From: Streptomyces violaceorubidus
GTDB lineage: Bacteria; Actinomycetota; Actinomycetes; Streptomycetales; Streptomycetaceae
DNA: 64,000 bases
Assembly (NCBI RefSeq): GCF_000717995.1
Contig: NZ_JODM01000001.1
Location: 310,001 to 374,000, forward strand
Direction of reading: 5' to 3'
The position numbers and the translations under genes were made by a program. A model generated the notes under the pieces. That model was not told where the DNA came from, did no database searches, and saw nothing but the letters and a program-made list of their open reading frames with translations. Positions 36,186 through 44,894 of this stretch are shown here, one piece after another (within the stretch, counting starts at the first letter, position 1; every line of letters begins with the position of its first letter).

Positions 36186-38036
36186 GTGAATCAGATGCAG
36201 GGCCGGCTCGTCGCGGGACGCTACCGGCTCGGGGAAGCCATCGGCAGCGGCGGCATGGGCCGGGTGTGGCGCGCACACGACGAGGTGCTGCACCGGGCCG
36301 TCGCCATCAAGGAGTTGACCGCCGCGCTCTACGTCTCCGAGAGCGACCAGGCCATCCTCCTGGCGCGCACGCGGGGCGAGGCGCGCGCGGCGGCGCGGAT
36401 CAACCACTCGGCCGTCGTCACCGTGCACGACGTACTCGAACACGACGGCCGGCCGTGGATCGTCATGGAGTTGGTGGAAGGCCGCTCGCTGGCCGACGCC
36501 GTCAAGGGCGAGGAGCGGGTCGACCCGCGGGAGGCGGCCCGGATCGGCCTGTGGGTGCTGCGTGCCCTGTGCGCCGCCCACGCCGCCGGGGTCCTGCACC
36601 GCGACGTCAAACCGGGCAACGTCCTGCTCGCCGACGACGGCCGGGTGCTGCTCACCGACTTCGGCATCGCGCAGATCGAGGGCGACTCCACCATCACCCG
36701 GACCGGAGAGGTCGTCGGCTCCGTCGACTACCTCGCGCCCGAGCGCGTCCGCGGCCACGACCCCGGCCCGTCCTCCGACCTGTGGGCGCTCGGCGCGACG
36801 CTGTACACGGCGGTGGAGGGCAGGTCGCCGTTCCGCCGCACCTCCCCGCTCACCACCATGCAGGCGGTCGTCGAGGAGGAGGCCACCGAGCCCCGGTACG
36901 CCGGTGCGCTCGCGCCGGTCATCAACGCCCTGCTGCGCAAGGACCCGGCCGAGCGTCCCGACGCGACCCAGGCCGAGCACCTGCTCGCCCAGGCGGCCGA
37001 GGGCCGACGCCCGGACGCCGCCCAGGCCTACGTGCCGACCACCCGGTACGCGGGGCCCCCGCCGGGGGCGGGCGACACGGCCCACCAGCCGGTACCGGGG
37101 GCACCGGGGGTGCCCGGGCCGCCGGGAGGGCCGGGGATGCCGGGCGCTCCGGTGCGCGCGGGCGGGACCGGCGCCACGCCGTACCCGCCGGCGACCGGCC
37201 CGATGACCGGCCCGATGACCGGCCCGATGACCGGCCCGATGACCGGCCTGGCGACCGGCCCGGCGACCGGACCCACGGCGGTGGGCCCCGCACCGGCCGG
37301 GCACACCGCGCCGGGTCACCCGCAGGCCACCGCTCCGGGCGGCGCCGCTCCCGGACGCGCCCGGCGGGTCCGTATGCGCACGCTCGCCCTGGTCGTCGCC
37401 GTCGCCGCGCTCATCGGCGCGGGCACCGCCGTGCTGCTGCAACAGCGCGACGAGGGCGGCTCGTCGGCCGGCCCTGACCCCACCACCGGGCCGACCGCCT
37501 CCGCCCCCGCCTCCCCCTCCGCGTCCGCCACGACCGGCAAGGACCCCGGCGGCTCCGTCCCGGCCGGCTGGACACGCCGTGACGACCCGCTGGGTTTCAG
37601 CCTCTACCTGCCCGAGGACTGGCAGCGGACGGACTTCGACGGCGACAGCGGCGAACTGCGGCAGATCGACTACACCCCCGACGGCGGCAACCACGTCCTG
37701 CGCATCTCCGTCGACAGCGCGCCCGACTACAACGACCCGTACGCGCACCAGCAGGACCTGGACGCGCAACTGCTCCAGCGGCTCGTCGACTACCAGCGCG
37801 TCAAGATCGAACGCGTGGGCTACCGCGACCGCGACAGCGCCCGGTGGGAGTACACCTGGACCGCGCTGGCGAAGGACACCGGGTTCCCCGGCCCGCGCCG
37901 CGCCGTGTCGCAGATGTACATGTCCCGCGACGGCGCCGAGTACGCCCTCAACATGACGGGTCCGGCGAGCGACTGGGCGGCCACGGAACGGCGGTTCAAG
38001 GCGGTGCTCCAGGGCTGGCAGGAGAGGACCGGCTGA
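36186..38036 (+). CDS. Transmembrane Ser/Thr protein kinase 3
   Basis: 616 residues from GTG 36186 (GGGG just upstream; ATG 36195 also possible). An intact kinase domain lies at 10-270: IGSGGMGRVW, VAIKEL, HRDVKPGN with the catalytic Asp at 140, DFGIAQIEGD, and VDYLAPERVRG. A Pro/Gly-rich linker follows, including a short tandem repeat (TGPM units), then a membrane segment (about 398-418) and a Ser/Pro linker. The extracellular domain (about 460-616) has GFSLYLPEDWQRT and ARWEYTWTAL, resembling the sensor of kinase 1. The shared sensor layout suggests the cluster arose by duplication. Substrates unknown. Confidence 0.93.
   Translation: MNQMQGRLVAGRYRLGEAIGSGGMGRVWRAHDEVLHRAVAIKELTAALYVSESDQAILLARTRGEARAAARINHSAVVTVHDVLEHDGRPWIVMELVEGRSLADAVKGEERVDPREAARIGLWVLRALCAAHAAGVLHRDVKPGNVLLADDGRVLLTDFGIAQIEGDSTITRTGEVVGSVDYLAPERVRGHDPGPSSDLWALGATLYTAVEGRSPFRRTSPLTTMQAVVEEEATEPRYAGALAPVINALLRKDPAERPDATQAEHLLAQAAEGRRPDAAQAYVPTTRYAGPPPGAGDTAHQPVPGAPGVPGPPGGPGMPGAPVRAGGTGATPYPPATGPMTGPMTGPMTGPMTGLATGPATGPTAVGPAPAGHTAPGHPQATAPGGAAPGRARRVRMRTLALVVAVAALIGAGTAVLLQQRDEGGSSAGPDPTTGPTASAPASPSASATTGKDPGGSVPAGWTRRDDPLGFSLYLPEDWQRTDFDGDSGELRQIDYTPDGGNHVLRISVDSAPDYNDPYAHQQDLDAQLLQRLVDYQRVKIERVGYRDRDSARWEYTWTALAKDTGFPGPRRAVSQMYMSRDGAEYALNMTGPASDWAATERRFKAVLQGWQERTG
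37196..37271 (+). repeat. 12-bp tandem repeat inside kinase gene 3
   Basis: About six copies of a 12-bp unit close to GATGACCGGCCC, the first four nearly identical and the last two diverging, encode a TGPM/TGLA/TGPA run in the linker before the membrane segment. It is in frame, so copy-number change would only alter linker length. Confidence 0.85.
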
Positions 38037-38126
38037 GCCGCGCCCTGGGCGCCACGCCGCTCGCCCGTCCGTCGGTTGTCGGCCACCCGTGTGACAGCGG
38101 CCCGGAGGGGGCGCGTCCGGTGGGGC

Positions 38127-39281
38127 ATGATGGGACGCATGGTGACCGAGGGGGCGGGCGGGCGTGTCATCGCGGGCCGTTACCGGCTCCATGAGCGGCT
38201 CGGCCGCGGCGGCATGGGCATCGTGTGGCGGGCCACCGACCAACTCCTCGCCCGCGAAGTGGCCGTGAAGGCGCTGCCCCTCGACGAGAGCCTCTCCGCG
38301 GCCGAGGCCCGGCGGCGTCGCGAACGCATCTTGCGCGAGGCCCGCGCGGTCGCGCAGTTGCGGCACCCGCACGTCATCGTCGTGCACGACGTGGTCGAGG
38401 ACGACGCCCGCGCCTACATGGTCATGGAACTGGTCGACGGCGGTTCTCTCGCCGACCGCGTCCTCAGCCACGGGCCCGTCGACGCCGCCGAGGCCGCCCG
38501 TATCGGCATCGCCCTGCTCGACGCCCTGGACACGGCGCACGCGGCGGGGATCCTGCACCGGGACGTGAAACCGTCGAACGTGCTGATCGCCGAGGACGGC
38601 CGGGTCGTCCTCACCGACTTCGGGGTGGCGCAGGTCGCGGGCGCCACCACGCTCACCGAGAGCGGGTCCTTCGTCGGTTCCCCCGAGTACACCGCTCCGG
38701 AGCGGATGTCCGGTGCCGGGACCGGGCCCGAGTCCGACCTGTGGTCGCTGGGGGTGCTGCTGTGCGCGGTCCTCAGCGGCGCGTCTCCCTTCCACCGCGA
38801 CTCGCTGGGCGGCGTCCTGCACGCCGTGGTCACCGAGGAGATCCGACCGCCCGCGCAGGCCGCACCGCTCCTCCCGGTCGTACGGGGCCTGCTGGAGCGC
38901 GACCCCCGACGGCGGCTGGACGCGGCCTCGGCGCAGCGGATGCTGCGGGCCTTCCTCAGTACGGGCCGTACGCCCGCGACGGCGGCCCAGGCCGCGACCG
39001 GCGGGTCCCCGCGCGCGCGGCGGAGCCCGAGGCGGAGCGCGCTCCTGGCGGTGCTGCTGGTCGTCGCGGCGGCGGGCGCGGGCGTCTCGGCCGCCGCGCT
39101 GTTCGCCGACGAAGGCGACGACGGGGGCGGTACGCCGACGAGTTCGGTGCCCGCCACGCCGACGCCCACCCCGGCGCCGCCGAGGACGACGGCGCCGACG
39201 CCCACCCCGGCGCCGCCGACGACGACGGAGCCGGCGGAGCCCGCGTCCCCCACCGCGTCCGGTTCGGGCACCGGTACCTGA
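38127..39281 (+). CDS. Transmembrane Ser/Thr protein kinase 4, no sensor domain
   Basis: 384 residues from ATG 38127; ATGs at 38130 and 38139 are equally plausible. The kinase domain is complete: LGRGGMGIVW, VAVKAL, HRDVKPSN with Asp146, DFGVAQVAG, SPEYTAPERM. The linker is short and one membrane segment lies at about 304-327. The outside part is only about 57 residues of Thr/Pro-rich low complexity, with a duplicated TPTPAPP segment. Unlike its neighbours it has no folded extracellular domain, so it may be driven by partner kinases or be cell-wall-embedded. Same strand as the others; 90 bp from kinase 3. Confidence 0.92.
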   Translation: MMGRMVTEGAGGRVIAGRYRLHERLGRGGMGIVWRATDQLLAREVAVKALPLDESLSAAEARRRRERILREARAVAQLRHPHVIVVHDVVEDDARAYMVMELVDGGSLADRVLSHGPVDAAEAARIGIALLDALDTAHAAGILHRDVKPSNVLIAEDGRVVLTDFGVAQVAGATTLTESGSFVGSPEYTAPERMSGAGTGPESDLWSLGVLLCAVLSGASPFHRDSLGGVLHAVVTEEIRPPAQAAPLLPVVRGLLERDPRRRLDAASAQRMLRAFLSTGRTPATAAQAATGGSPRARRSPRRSALLAVLLVVAAAGAGVSAAALFADEGDDGGGTPTSSVPATPTPTPAPPRTTAPTPTPAPPTTTEPAEPASPTASGSGTGT

Positions 39282-39373
39282 ACGGGAGACAAGGGGCAGC
39301 CCGCGTCACAGGTCTGTGACCGGCGCGCACCGGCGGTGGAAAGGGGCGCACCCGGCGCGGTATGGATGGACCC

Positions 39374-41164
39374 ATGAGCAGCGACGGGGGGCCCCGCAAC
39401 GGGGCGGACGAGCCGACCAGTTTTGACCTGCAACCACCGGGCCCGCCCGTCGCCGTGCCGCATCCCGGCAATCCTTACGCGGCACCCACGCAGGCCGTAC
39501 CCACGCAGGCCGTACCCACGCAGGCCGTACCCACGCAGGCCGTACCCACGCAGGCCGTACCACCGCGGTCGCAGCCTCCGGCCTCCGCGCCTGCGTCGAC
39601 CTCGCCTGCGTCGACCTCGTCTCCGTCGTCCACCCCCTCGGCCTCCGCGCCCGAGCCGGGCGCCGGGCGGCTCATCGCCGGCCGCTACCGGCTGATCGCC
39701 AGACTCGGGCACGGCGGCATGGGCACGGTGTGGCGCGCCAAGGACGAGACCGTCGACCGCGAGGTCGCCGTCAAGGAACCCCGCGTCCCCGACCACCTTC
39801 CCGAACGCGAACGGGCCAACGCCTTCGAACGGATGCGCCGTGAGGCGCGCGCCGCCGCCCGGCTCGACCACCCCGCCGTGGTCGACGTGCACGACGTGGC
39901 GGTCGTGGACGAGCAGCCGTGGATCGTGATGGAACTCGTGCACGGGCGCTCGCTCGGCGACGCCCTCCAGGAGGGCACACTGAGCGCGCGCGAGGCCGCC
40001 CGGATCGGCCTGGAGGTGCTCGGCGCGCTGGAGGCCGCACACGCCGCGGGTGTCCTGCACCGGGACGTGAAGCCGGACAACGTCCTGCTCGGCCGGCACG
40101 ACCGGGTCGTCCTCACCGACTTCGGCATCGCCCGGATCGAGGGCGAGACCAGCCTGACCGACACCGGCGGCTTCGTCGGCTCGCCCGAGTACGTCGCCCC
40201 GGAGCGGGTGCTGGGCCGGCGCCCCGGCCCGGCGAGCGACCTGTGGTCGCTCGGCGTGGTGCTGTACGCGGCGACGGAGGGCGTCTCGCCGTTCCGCCGC
40301 AGCAACACCCCCGCCACACTGCAGTCGGTGCTCAACGCCACGCCCGCACCGCCCGCCTCCGCACCGGGCCCGCTGGCCGAGGCGATCACGGGGCTGCTGG
40401 ACAAGGACCCCGCGCGCCGCCCGGACGCCGCCCGGGTCCGCGCCCTGCTGGACGCCGCCGCGAACCCGCCCGCGCCCACCCGGGTGGTCCGGCTCGACGG
40501 GCCCGAGGGGGCGGGCGGGCCGGCGCCCGCGTCCCGCTGGAGCGTCCGGCTGGGCCGCAACGCGTGGATCACCCTCGGCGCGGTGCTCGTCGCGGCGGCG
40601 GTCGCGTCGTACCTCGTGGTCGCCGAGCCCTTCGCGGGCCCCCTGCCCCAGGGCTGGAAGCAGCACGACCTCGCCGGGAAGACGGGCATGAGCGTCGGTG
40701 TGCCCGCCGAGTTCGTGCAGGCGAAGCACCCGGACGACTGGGACGGCACCAACGAGACGTTCGCCGACCCGAGCGGCGCGGTCACCGTCTCGGTGGACCG
40801 GGACATCAAGGCCGACGACAAGACCGACGAGATCCCGGACACCGCAGGCGCCAACGCCTGGGCGGACTGGGAGATGCTCAAGGACGGCGAGTACTCCTGG
40901 AACTTCGCCGCCGATCCCGCGCCCGCGGGCGAGCCGAGCGAGACCGAGTACAAGGGCGGGAAGGCCGCCGAGAACACCATCGCGTACACGACCGCGGACA
41001 CGCAGAACCCCCGCGCGCGCGAATTCCACATCCTGTACTACCGGGCCGGCAACGGCGACCTGTGCAAGGTGTCGATCGACTACCCGCGCGAGGGCTACTT
41101 CGCCGACGAGGGCCGGGAGATCGCCCGCACCGTGATCGCCAACTGGGAGGTGGCCGGCCCCTGA
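39374..41164 (+). CDS. Transmembrane Ser/Thr protein kinase 5
   Basis: 596 residues from ATG 39374; ATG 39362 is an alternative. It has an unusual N-terminal extension of about 100 residues, Pro/Ser/Ala-rich, with five exact PTQAV repeats. The kinase domain (about 104-365) is intact: LGHGGMGTVW, VAVKEP, HRDVKPDN with Asp231, DFGIARIEGE and SPEYVAPERV. A membrane segment lies at about 397-417. The extracellular domain (420-596: LPQGWKQHDLAGKTGMSVGVPAEF, then VTVSVDRD) resembles the other sensors only loosely. Last gene of the kinase row. Confidence 0.93.
   Translation: MSSDGGPRNGADEPTSFDLQPPGPPVAVPHPGNPYAAPTQAVPTQAVPTQAVPTQAVPTQAVPPRSQPPASAPASTSPASTSSPSSTPSASAPEPGAGRLIAGRYRLIARLGHGGMGTVWRAKDETVDREVAVKEPRVPDHLPERERANAFERMRREARAAARLDHPAVVDVHDVAVVDEQPWIVMELVHGRSLGDALQEGTLSAREAARIGLEVLGALEAAHAAGVLHRDVKPDNVLLGRHDRVVLTDFGIARIEGETSLTDTGGFVGSPEYVAPERVLGRRPGPASDLWSLGVVLYAATEGVSPFRRSNTPATLQSVLNATPAPPASAPGPLAEAITGLLDKDPARRPDAARVRALLDAAANPPAPTRVVRLDGPEGAGGPAPASRWSVRLGRNAWITLGAVLVAAAVASYLVVAEPFAGPLPQGWKQHDLAGKTGMSVGVPAEFVQAKHPDDWDGTNETFADPSGAVTVSVDRDIKADDKTDEIPDTAGANAWADWEMLKDGEYSWNFAADPAPAGEPSETEYKGGKAAENTIAYTTADTQNPRAREFHILYYRAGNGDLCKVSIDYPREGYFADEGREIARTVIANWEVAGP
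39485..39559 (+). repeat. Five exact 15-bp tandem repeats inside kinase gene 5
   Basis: The unit CCCACGCAGGCCGTA is repeated five times without a single mismatch and encodes Pro-Thr-Gln-Ala-Val each time. Identity at third codon positions points to recent expansion by slippage. Confidence 0.95.
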
Positions 41165-41326
41165 GCCGGGAAAAGGAGGGACCGCGTCCCGACCTCCCGC
41201 ACAACGCCCTGATCAGCGGGTTTGTTGCCAGCGATCACTGGCGGCATGTGAGCACTCGGTGAATCACCGTGAATCCCCATTACCGACGGGTACACAAAGC
41301 CCGCGCGGCGTCATACCCTGCGGCTC

Positions 41327-42940
41327 ATGACGGACGCGCAGGCCACGGAACTCACCGGCACGAACCCCCTCGCCCCCACCCCGGAGGGCGCCCGCACCGC
41401 TGCCGACGTGGTCACGCCCGAGCTGGTCGCCCAGCTCACCAAGGGCGTGGCCGGGTCCGGCCGCACCGCCAACCACACCCCGTTCACCGGCGAGAAGCTG
41501 GCCGACCTGCCCGAGTCGACGCCCGAGGACGTGGCCGGCGCCTTCGAGCGGGCCCGCGCCGCCCAGGCCGTGTGGGCGCGGACCCCCGTACGGCAGCGCG
41601 CGGCGGTCCTGCTCCGCTTCCACGACCTGGTCCTGGAACGCCAGGCCGAGGTCCTCGACCTCATCCAGCTGGAGACCGGCAAGGCTCGCCTGCACGCCCA
41701 CGAGGAGGTCCAGGCCGTCGCCGTCGCCGCCCGGCACTACGGCCGCAAGGCCCCCGCGTACCTGCGGCCCAAGCGGCACACCGGCGCCGTACCGACCCTG
41801 ACGAAGGTCACCGAGCTGCGCCACCCGCGCGGTGTCGTCGGCCAGATCGCCCCCTGGAACTACCCGCTGGAGCTCTCGGTCGGCGACGCGCTCCCCGCCT
41901 TCGCCGCGGGCAACGCCGTCGTCATGAAGCCCGACACCGAGACCTGTCTGACCGCCCTGTGGGCCCGCGACCTGCTCATCGAGGCCGGTCTGCCCGCCGA
42001 GGTCTTCCAGGTCGTCCTCGGCGAGGGCCCCGTGGTCGGCCCCGAGGTCGTCAAGCACGCCGACTACGTCTCCTTCACCGGTTCCACCCGCACCGGCCGC
42101 GAGGTCGCCCGGGGCGCCGCGGCCCGCCTGGTCGGCGTCTCCCTGGAACTCGGCGGCAAGAACGCCATGCTGGTCCTCCAGGACGCCGACATCGAGAAGG
42201 CCGCGGCGGGCGCCGTACGCGCCTGCTTCTCCTCGGCCGGCCAGCTGTGCATCTCCATCGAGCGGCTCTACGTCCACGAGTCGGTCGCCGACGCCTTCCT
42301 GGAGCGCTTCGCCGCCCGCACCCGGGCCATGCGGCTCGGCACCTCCCTGTCCTACGGCGCCGACATGGGCTCGCTGGTGGGGGAGCGGCAGCTGGAGACC
42401 GTGCGCGCGCACGTGGCGGACGCCGTGGAGCGGGGCGCGAAACTCGTCGCGGGCGGCGTCGCCCGACCGGACATCGGCCCGTACTTCTACGAGCCGACGA
42501 TCCTCGACGGCGTCGTGGCCCCCATGACCGTGTGCACCGAGGAGACCTTCGGCCCGGTCGTCTCCGTCTACCGCTTCACGACCGAGGACGAGGCCGTCGA
42601 ACAGGCCAACTCCACGCCGTACGGCCTGAACTCCTCGGTCTGGACGAAGGACGCCCGGCGCGGCCGCGACGTCGCCGCCCGGCTGCGCACCGGCACCGTC
42701 AACATCAACGAGGGGTACGCGCCCGCCTACGGCAGCGTCCAGTCCCCGATGGGCGGCATGAAGGACTCCGGCCTCGGCCGCCGGCACGGCTCCGAGGGCA
42801 TCCTCAAGTACACCGAGGCCCAGACCGTCGCCCACCAGCGCCTGCTGCCGATGGCGCCCTCGCTCGGCATGGACGACGAGAAGTACGCGGCGTTCATGAG
42901 CCGGAGCCTGCGGCTGATGAAGGCGTTCCGCTTGCGCTGA
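41327..42940 (+). CDS. NAD(P)-dependent aldehyde dehydrogenase, succinate-semialdehyde type
   Basis: 537 residues. The complete ALDH signature is visible: cofactor-binding PWNYPLELSVGDALPAFAAGNAVVMKPD, FTGSTRTGREVA, the general base Glu in LELGGKN, and the nucleophile Cys in FSSAGQLCIS. The length and SPMGGMKDSGLGRRHGSEGI match actinobacterial succinic semialdehyde dehydrogenases (GabD2-like), which oxidise succinic semialdehyde to succinate. Substrate choice is inferred from overall resemblance. It is followed by the GMC oxidoreductase gene 38 bp downstream, on the same strand, so an alcohol-to-aldehyde-to-acid pair is conceivable. ATG start at 41327. Confidence 0.92.
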   Translation: MTDAQATELTGTNPLAPTPEGARTAADVVTPELVAQLTKGVAGSGRTANHTPFTGEKLADLPESTPEDVAGAFERARAAQAVWARTPVRQRAAVLLRFHDLVLERQAEVLDLIQLETGKARLHAHEEVQAVAVAARHYGRKAPAYLRPKRHTGAVPTLTKVTELRHPRGVVGQIAPWNYPLELSVGDALPAFAAGNAVVMKPDTETCLTALWARDLLIEAGLPAEVFQVVLGEGPVVGPEVVKHADYVSFTGSTRTGREVARGAAARLVGVSLELGGKNAMLVLQDADIEKAAAGAVRACFSSAGQLCISIERLYVHESVADAFLERFAARTRAMRLGTSLSYGADMGSLVGERQLETVRAHVADAVERGAKLVAGGVARPDIGPYFYEPTILDGVVAPMTVCTEETFGPVVSVYRFTTEDEAVEQANSTPYGLNSSVWTKDARRGRDVAARLRTGTVNINEGYAPAYGSVQSPMGGMKDSGLGRRHGSEGILKYTEAQTVAHQRLLPMAPSLGMDDEKYAAFMSRSLRLMKAFRLR

Positions 42941-42978
42941 TCCACCCCACCACCGCCCGTTCTCAACGAGGAGAGCAC

Positions 42979-44808
42979 GTGTCGCAGGAGAACTCTGTCC
43001 AGACCCGGGACGAGAACGGGTACGACTACGACGTCCTCGTCGTGGGATCCGGCTTCGGCGGCTCCGTCTCCGCCCTCCGCCTCACCGAGAAGGGCTACCG
43101 CGTAGGCGTCCTGGAGGCCGGCCGCCGCTTCACCCGGGAGTCGCTGCCGAAGAACTCCTGGGACCTGAAGAACTACCTGTGGGCGCCCCGGCTCGGCATG
43201 TTCGGCATCCAGCGCATCCATCTGCTCGGGAATGTCATGGTCCTGGCAGGAGCCGGGGTCGGCGGCGGCTCCCTCAACTACGCCAACACCCTCTACGTGC
43301 CGCCGAAGCCCTTCTTCGACGACCCCCAGTGGCGCGGCATCACCGACTGGCACGAGGAACTGTCCCCGTACTACGACCAGGCCAAGCGCATGCTCGGCGT
43401 GCGTCTCAACCCGACGATGACCCCCTCCGACGTGCACCTGAAGGCGGCCGCCGAGCGGATGGGCTGCGGCGACACCTTCCACATGGCGCCGGTCGGCGTC
43501 TTCTTCGGCGACGGCGAGGACGCCGACGGCAAGGCGAAGGCGGGGCCGGGCGAGCGGGTGCCCGACCCGTACTTCGGCGGCGCGGGCCCCGACCGCAGGG
43601 CCTGCAACGAGTGCGGCGAGTGCATGACCGGCTGCCGGCACGGCGCGAAGAACACCCTCAACGAGAACTACCTGTACCTCGCCGAGAAGGCCGGCGCCGT
43701 CGTGCACCCGATGACCACGGCCGTCTCCGTCACGGACGACTCGCGCGGCGGATTCGCGGTCGCCACGCTCCCCACCGACCGCAAGAAGCGCGGGAGGAGC
43801 AGCGCGGGCCGCACCTTCACCGCCCGCCGCGTGGTCATAGCCGCCGGCACCTACGGCACCCAGACCCTGCTGCACCGCATGAAGGCGAGCGGCCAGCTCC
43901 CCCACCTGTCCGACCGGCTCGGCGAGCTGACCCGCACCAACTCCGAGGCACTGGTCGGCGCCCAGACCGACGACCGGCGCTACCGCAGCGCCACCGGCGA
44001 GGCGCGGGCCGACTTCACCCGCGGCGTCGCCATCACGTCCTCCATCCACCCGGACCCCAGCACCCACATCGAGCCGGTGCGCTACGGCAAGGGCTCCAAC
44101 TCCATGGGCGGCCTGTCCATCCTCCAGGTCCCCTACGCCGGGCGGACCGCCTCGGGCACCTCCCGCGTCCTGGGCTTCCTGGGGCACGCCGCCAAGCACC
44201 CGCTGCTGGTGCTGCGTTCCCTGTCCAACCGCAAGTGGTCCGAGCGGACCATCATCGGCCTGGTCATGCAGTCCCTGGACAACTCCCTGACCACGCACCT
44301 GAAACCGACCGGCGTCGGCAAGGGCCTGCTCACCGCGCGCCAGGGCCACGGCGCGCCCAACCCCAAGCAGATCGAGGCCGCGACCGAGGGCGCCCGCGCA
44401 CTCGCCGCCGAGATCAACGGCTTCGCCGGCTCCAACGTCGGGGAGTTGATGGGCACCCCGCTCACCGCCCACTTCCTCGGCGGCTGCCCGATCGGCGCCA
44501 CCCGCGAAAGCGGGGTCATCGACCCGTACCACCGCCTCTACGGCCACCCCGGCATCTCGGTCGTGGACGGCGCCGCCGTCTCGGCCAACCTCGGTGTCAA
44601 TCCGTCCCTGACCATCACGGCGCAGGCCGAGCGCGCGATGTCGTACTGGCCGAACAAGGGCGAGAGCGACCCGCGCCCCGCGCAGGGCACCCCCTACCGG
44701 CGCGTGGCCGCCGTGGCGCCCCGGTCGCCGGCCGTCCCGGAGAAGGCCTTCGGCGCGCTGCGCCTGCCGTTCCTCGACCTGCCGACGGTGCCGCCGAAGA
44801 AGGACTAG
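42979..44808 (+). CDS. GMC-family FAD oxidoreductase, cholesterol-oxidase-like
   Basis: 609 residues from GTG 42979, with GAGGAG upstream. The N-terminal FAD site is VLVVGSGFGGSVSALRLTEKGYRVGVLEAG, then LLGNVMVLAGAGVGGGSLNYANTLY, and the C-terminal LGGCPIG and GISVVDGAAVSANLGVNPSLTITAQAERA. This layout is that of ChoD-type GMC proteins, which in mycobacteria lie in the same neighbourhood after guaB3. A cysteine cluster CNECGECMTGC sits mid-protein, as seen in some GMC relatives, and could bind a metal or Fe-S. No Tat signal is apparent, so it is probably cytoplasmic. Sterol or other alcohol specificity is not established. Confidence 0.9.
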   Translation: MSQENSVQTRDENGYDYDVLVVGSGFGGSVSALRLTEKGYRVGVLEAGRRFTRESLPKNSWDLKNYLWAPRLGMFGIQRIHLLGNVMVLAGAGVGGGSLNYANTLYVPPKPFFDDPQWRGITDWHEELSPYYDQAKRMLGVRLNPTMTPSDVHLKAAAERMGCGDTFHMAPVGVFFGDGEDADGKAKAGPGERVPDPYFGGAGPDRRACNECGECMTGCRHGAKNTLNENYLYLAEKAGAVVHPMTTAVSVTDDSRGGFAVATLPTDRKKRGRSSAGRTFTARRVVIAAGTYGTQTLLHRMKASGQLPHLSDRLGELTRTNSEALVGAQTDDRRYRSATGEARADFTRGVAITSSIHPDPSTHIEPVRYGKGSNSMGGLSILQVPYAGRTASGTSRVLGFLGHAAKHPLLVLRSLSNRKWSERTIIGLVMQSLDNSLTTHLKPTGVGKGLLTARQGHGAPNPKQIEAATEGARALAAEINGFAGSNVGELMGTPLTAHFLGGCPIGATRESGVIDPYHRLYGHPGISVVDGAAVSANLGVNPSLTITAQAERAMSYWPNKGESDPRPAQGTPYRRVAAVAPRSPAVPEKAFGALRLPFLDLPTVPPKKD

Positions 44809-44819
44809 AGAACCGAAAA

Positions 44820-44865
44820 GGTGAGCGGGACCCGCACCCCCCTCCGAGTGCGGGTCCCGCTCACC
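44820..44865. terminator. Bidirectional terminator between the GMC gene and the LAXTG protein gene
   Basis: An 18-bp perfect stem (44820-44837 / 44848-44865) with a 10-base loop sits between convergent genes, 11 bp after the GMC stop and 29 bp after the other. It can serve both strands. Confidence 0.93.
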
Positions 44866-44894
44866 CAGCCTGTGTCACGCGGCTCTTGCGAGCG

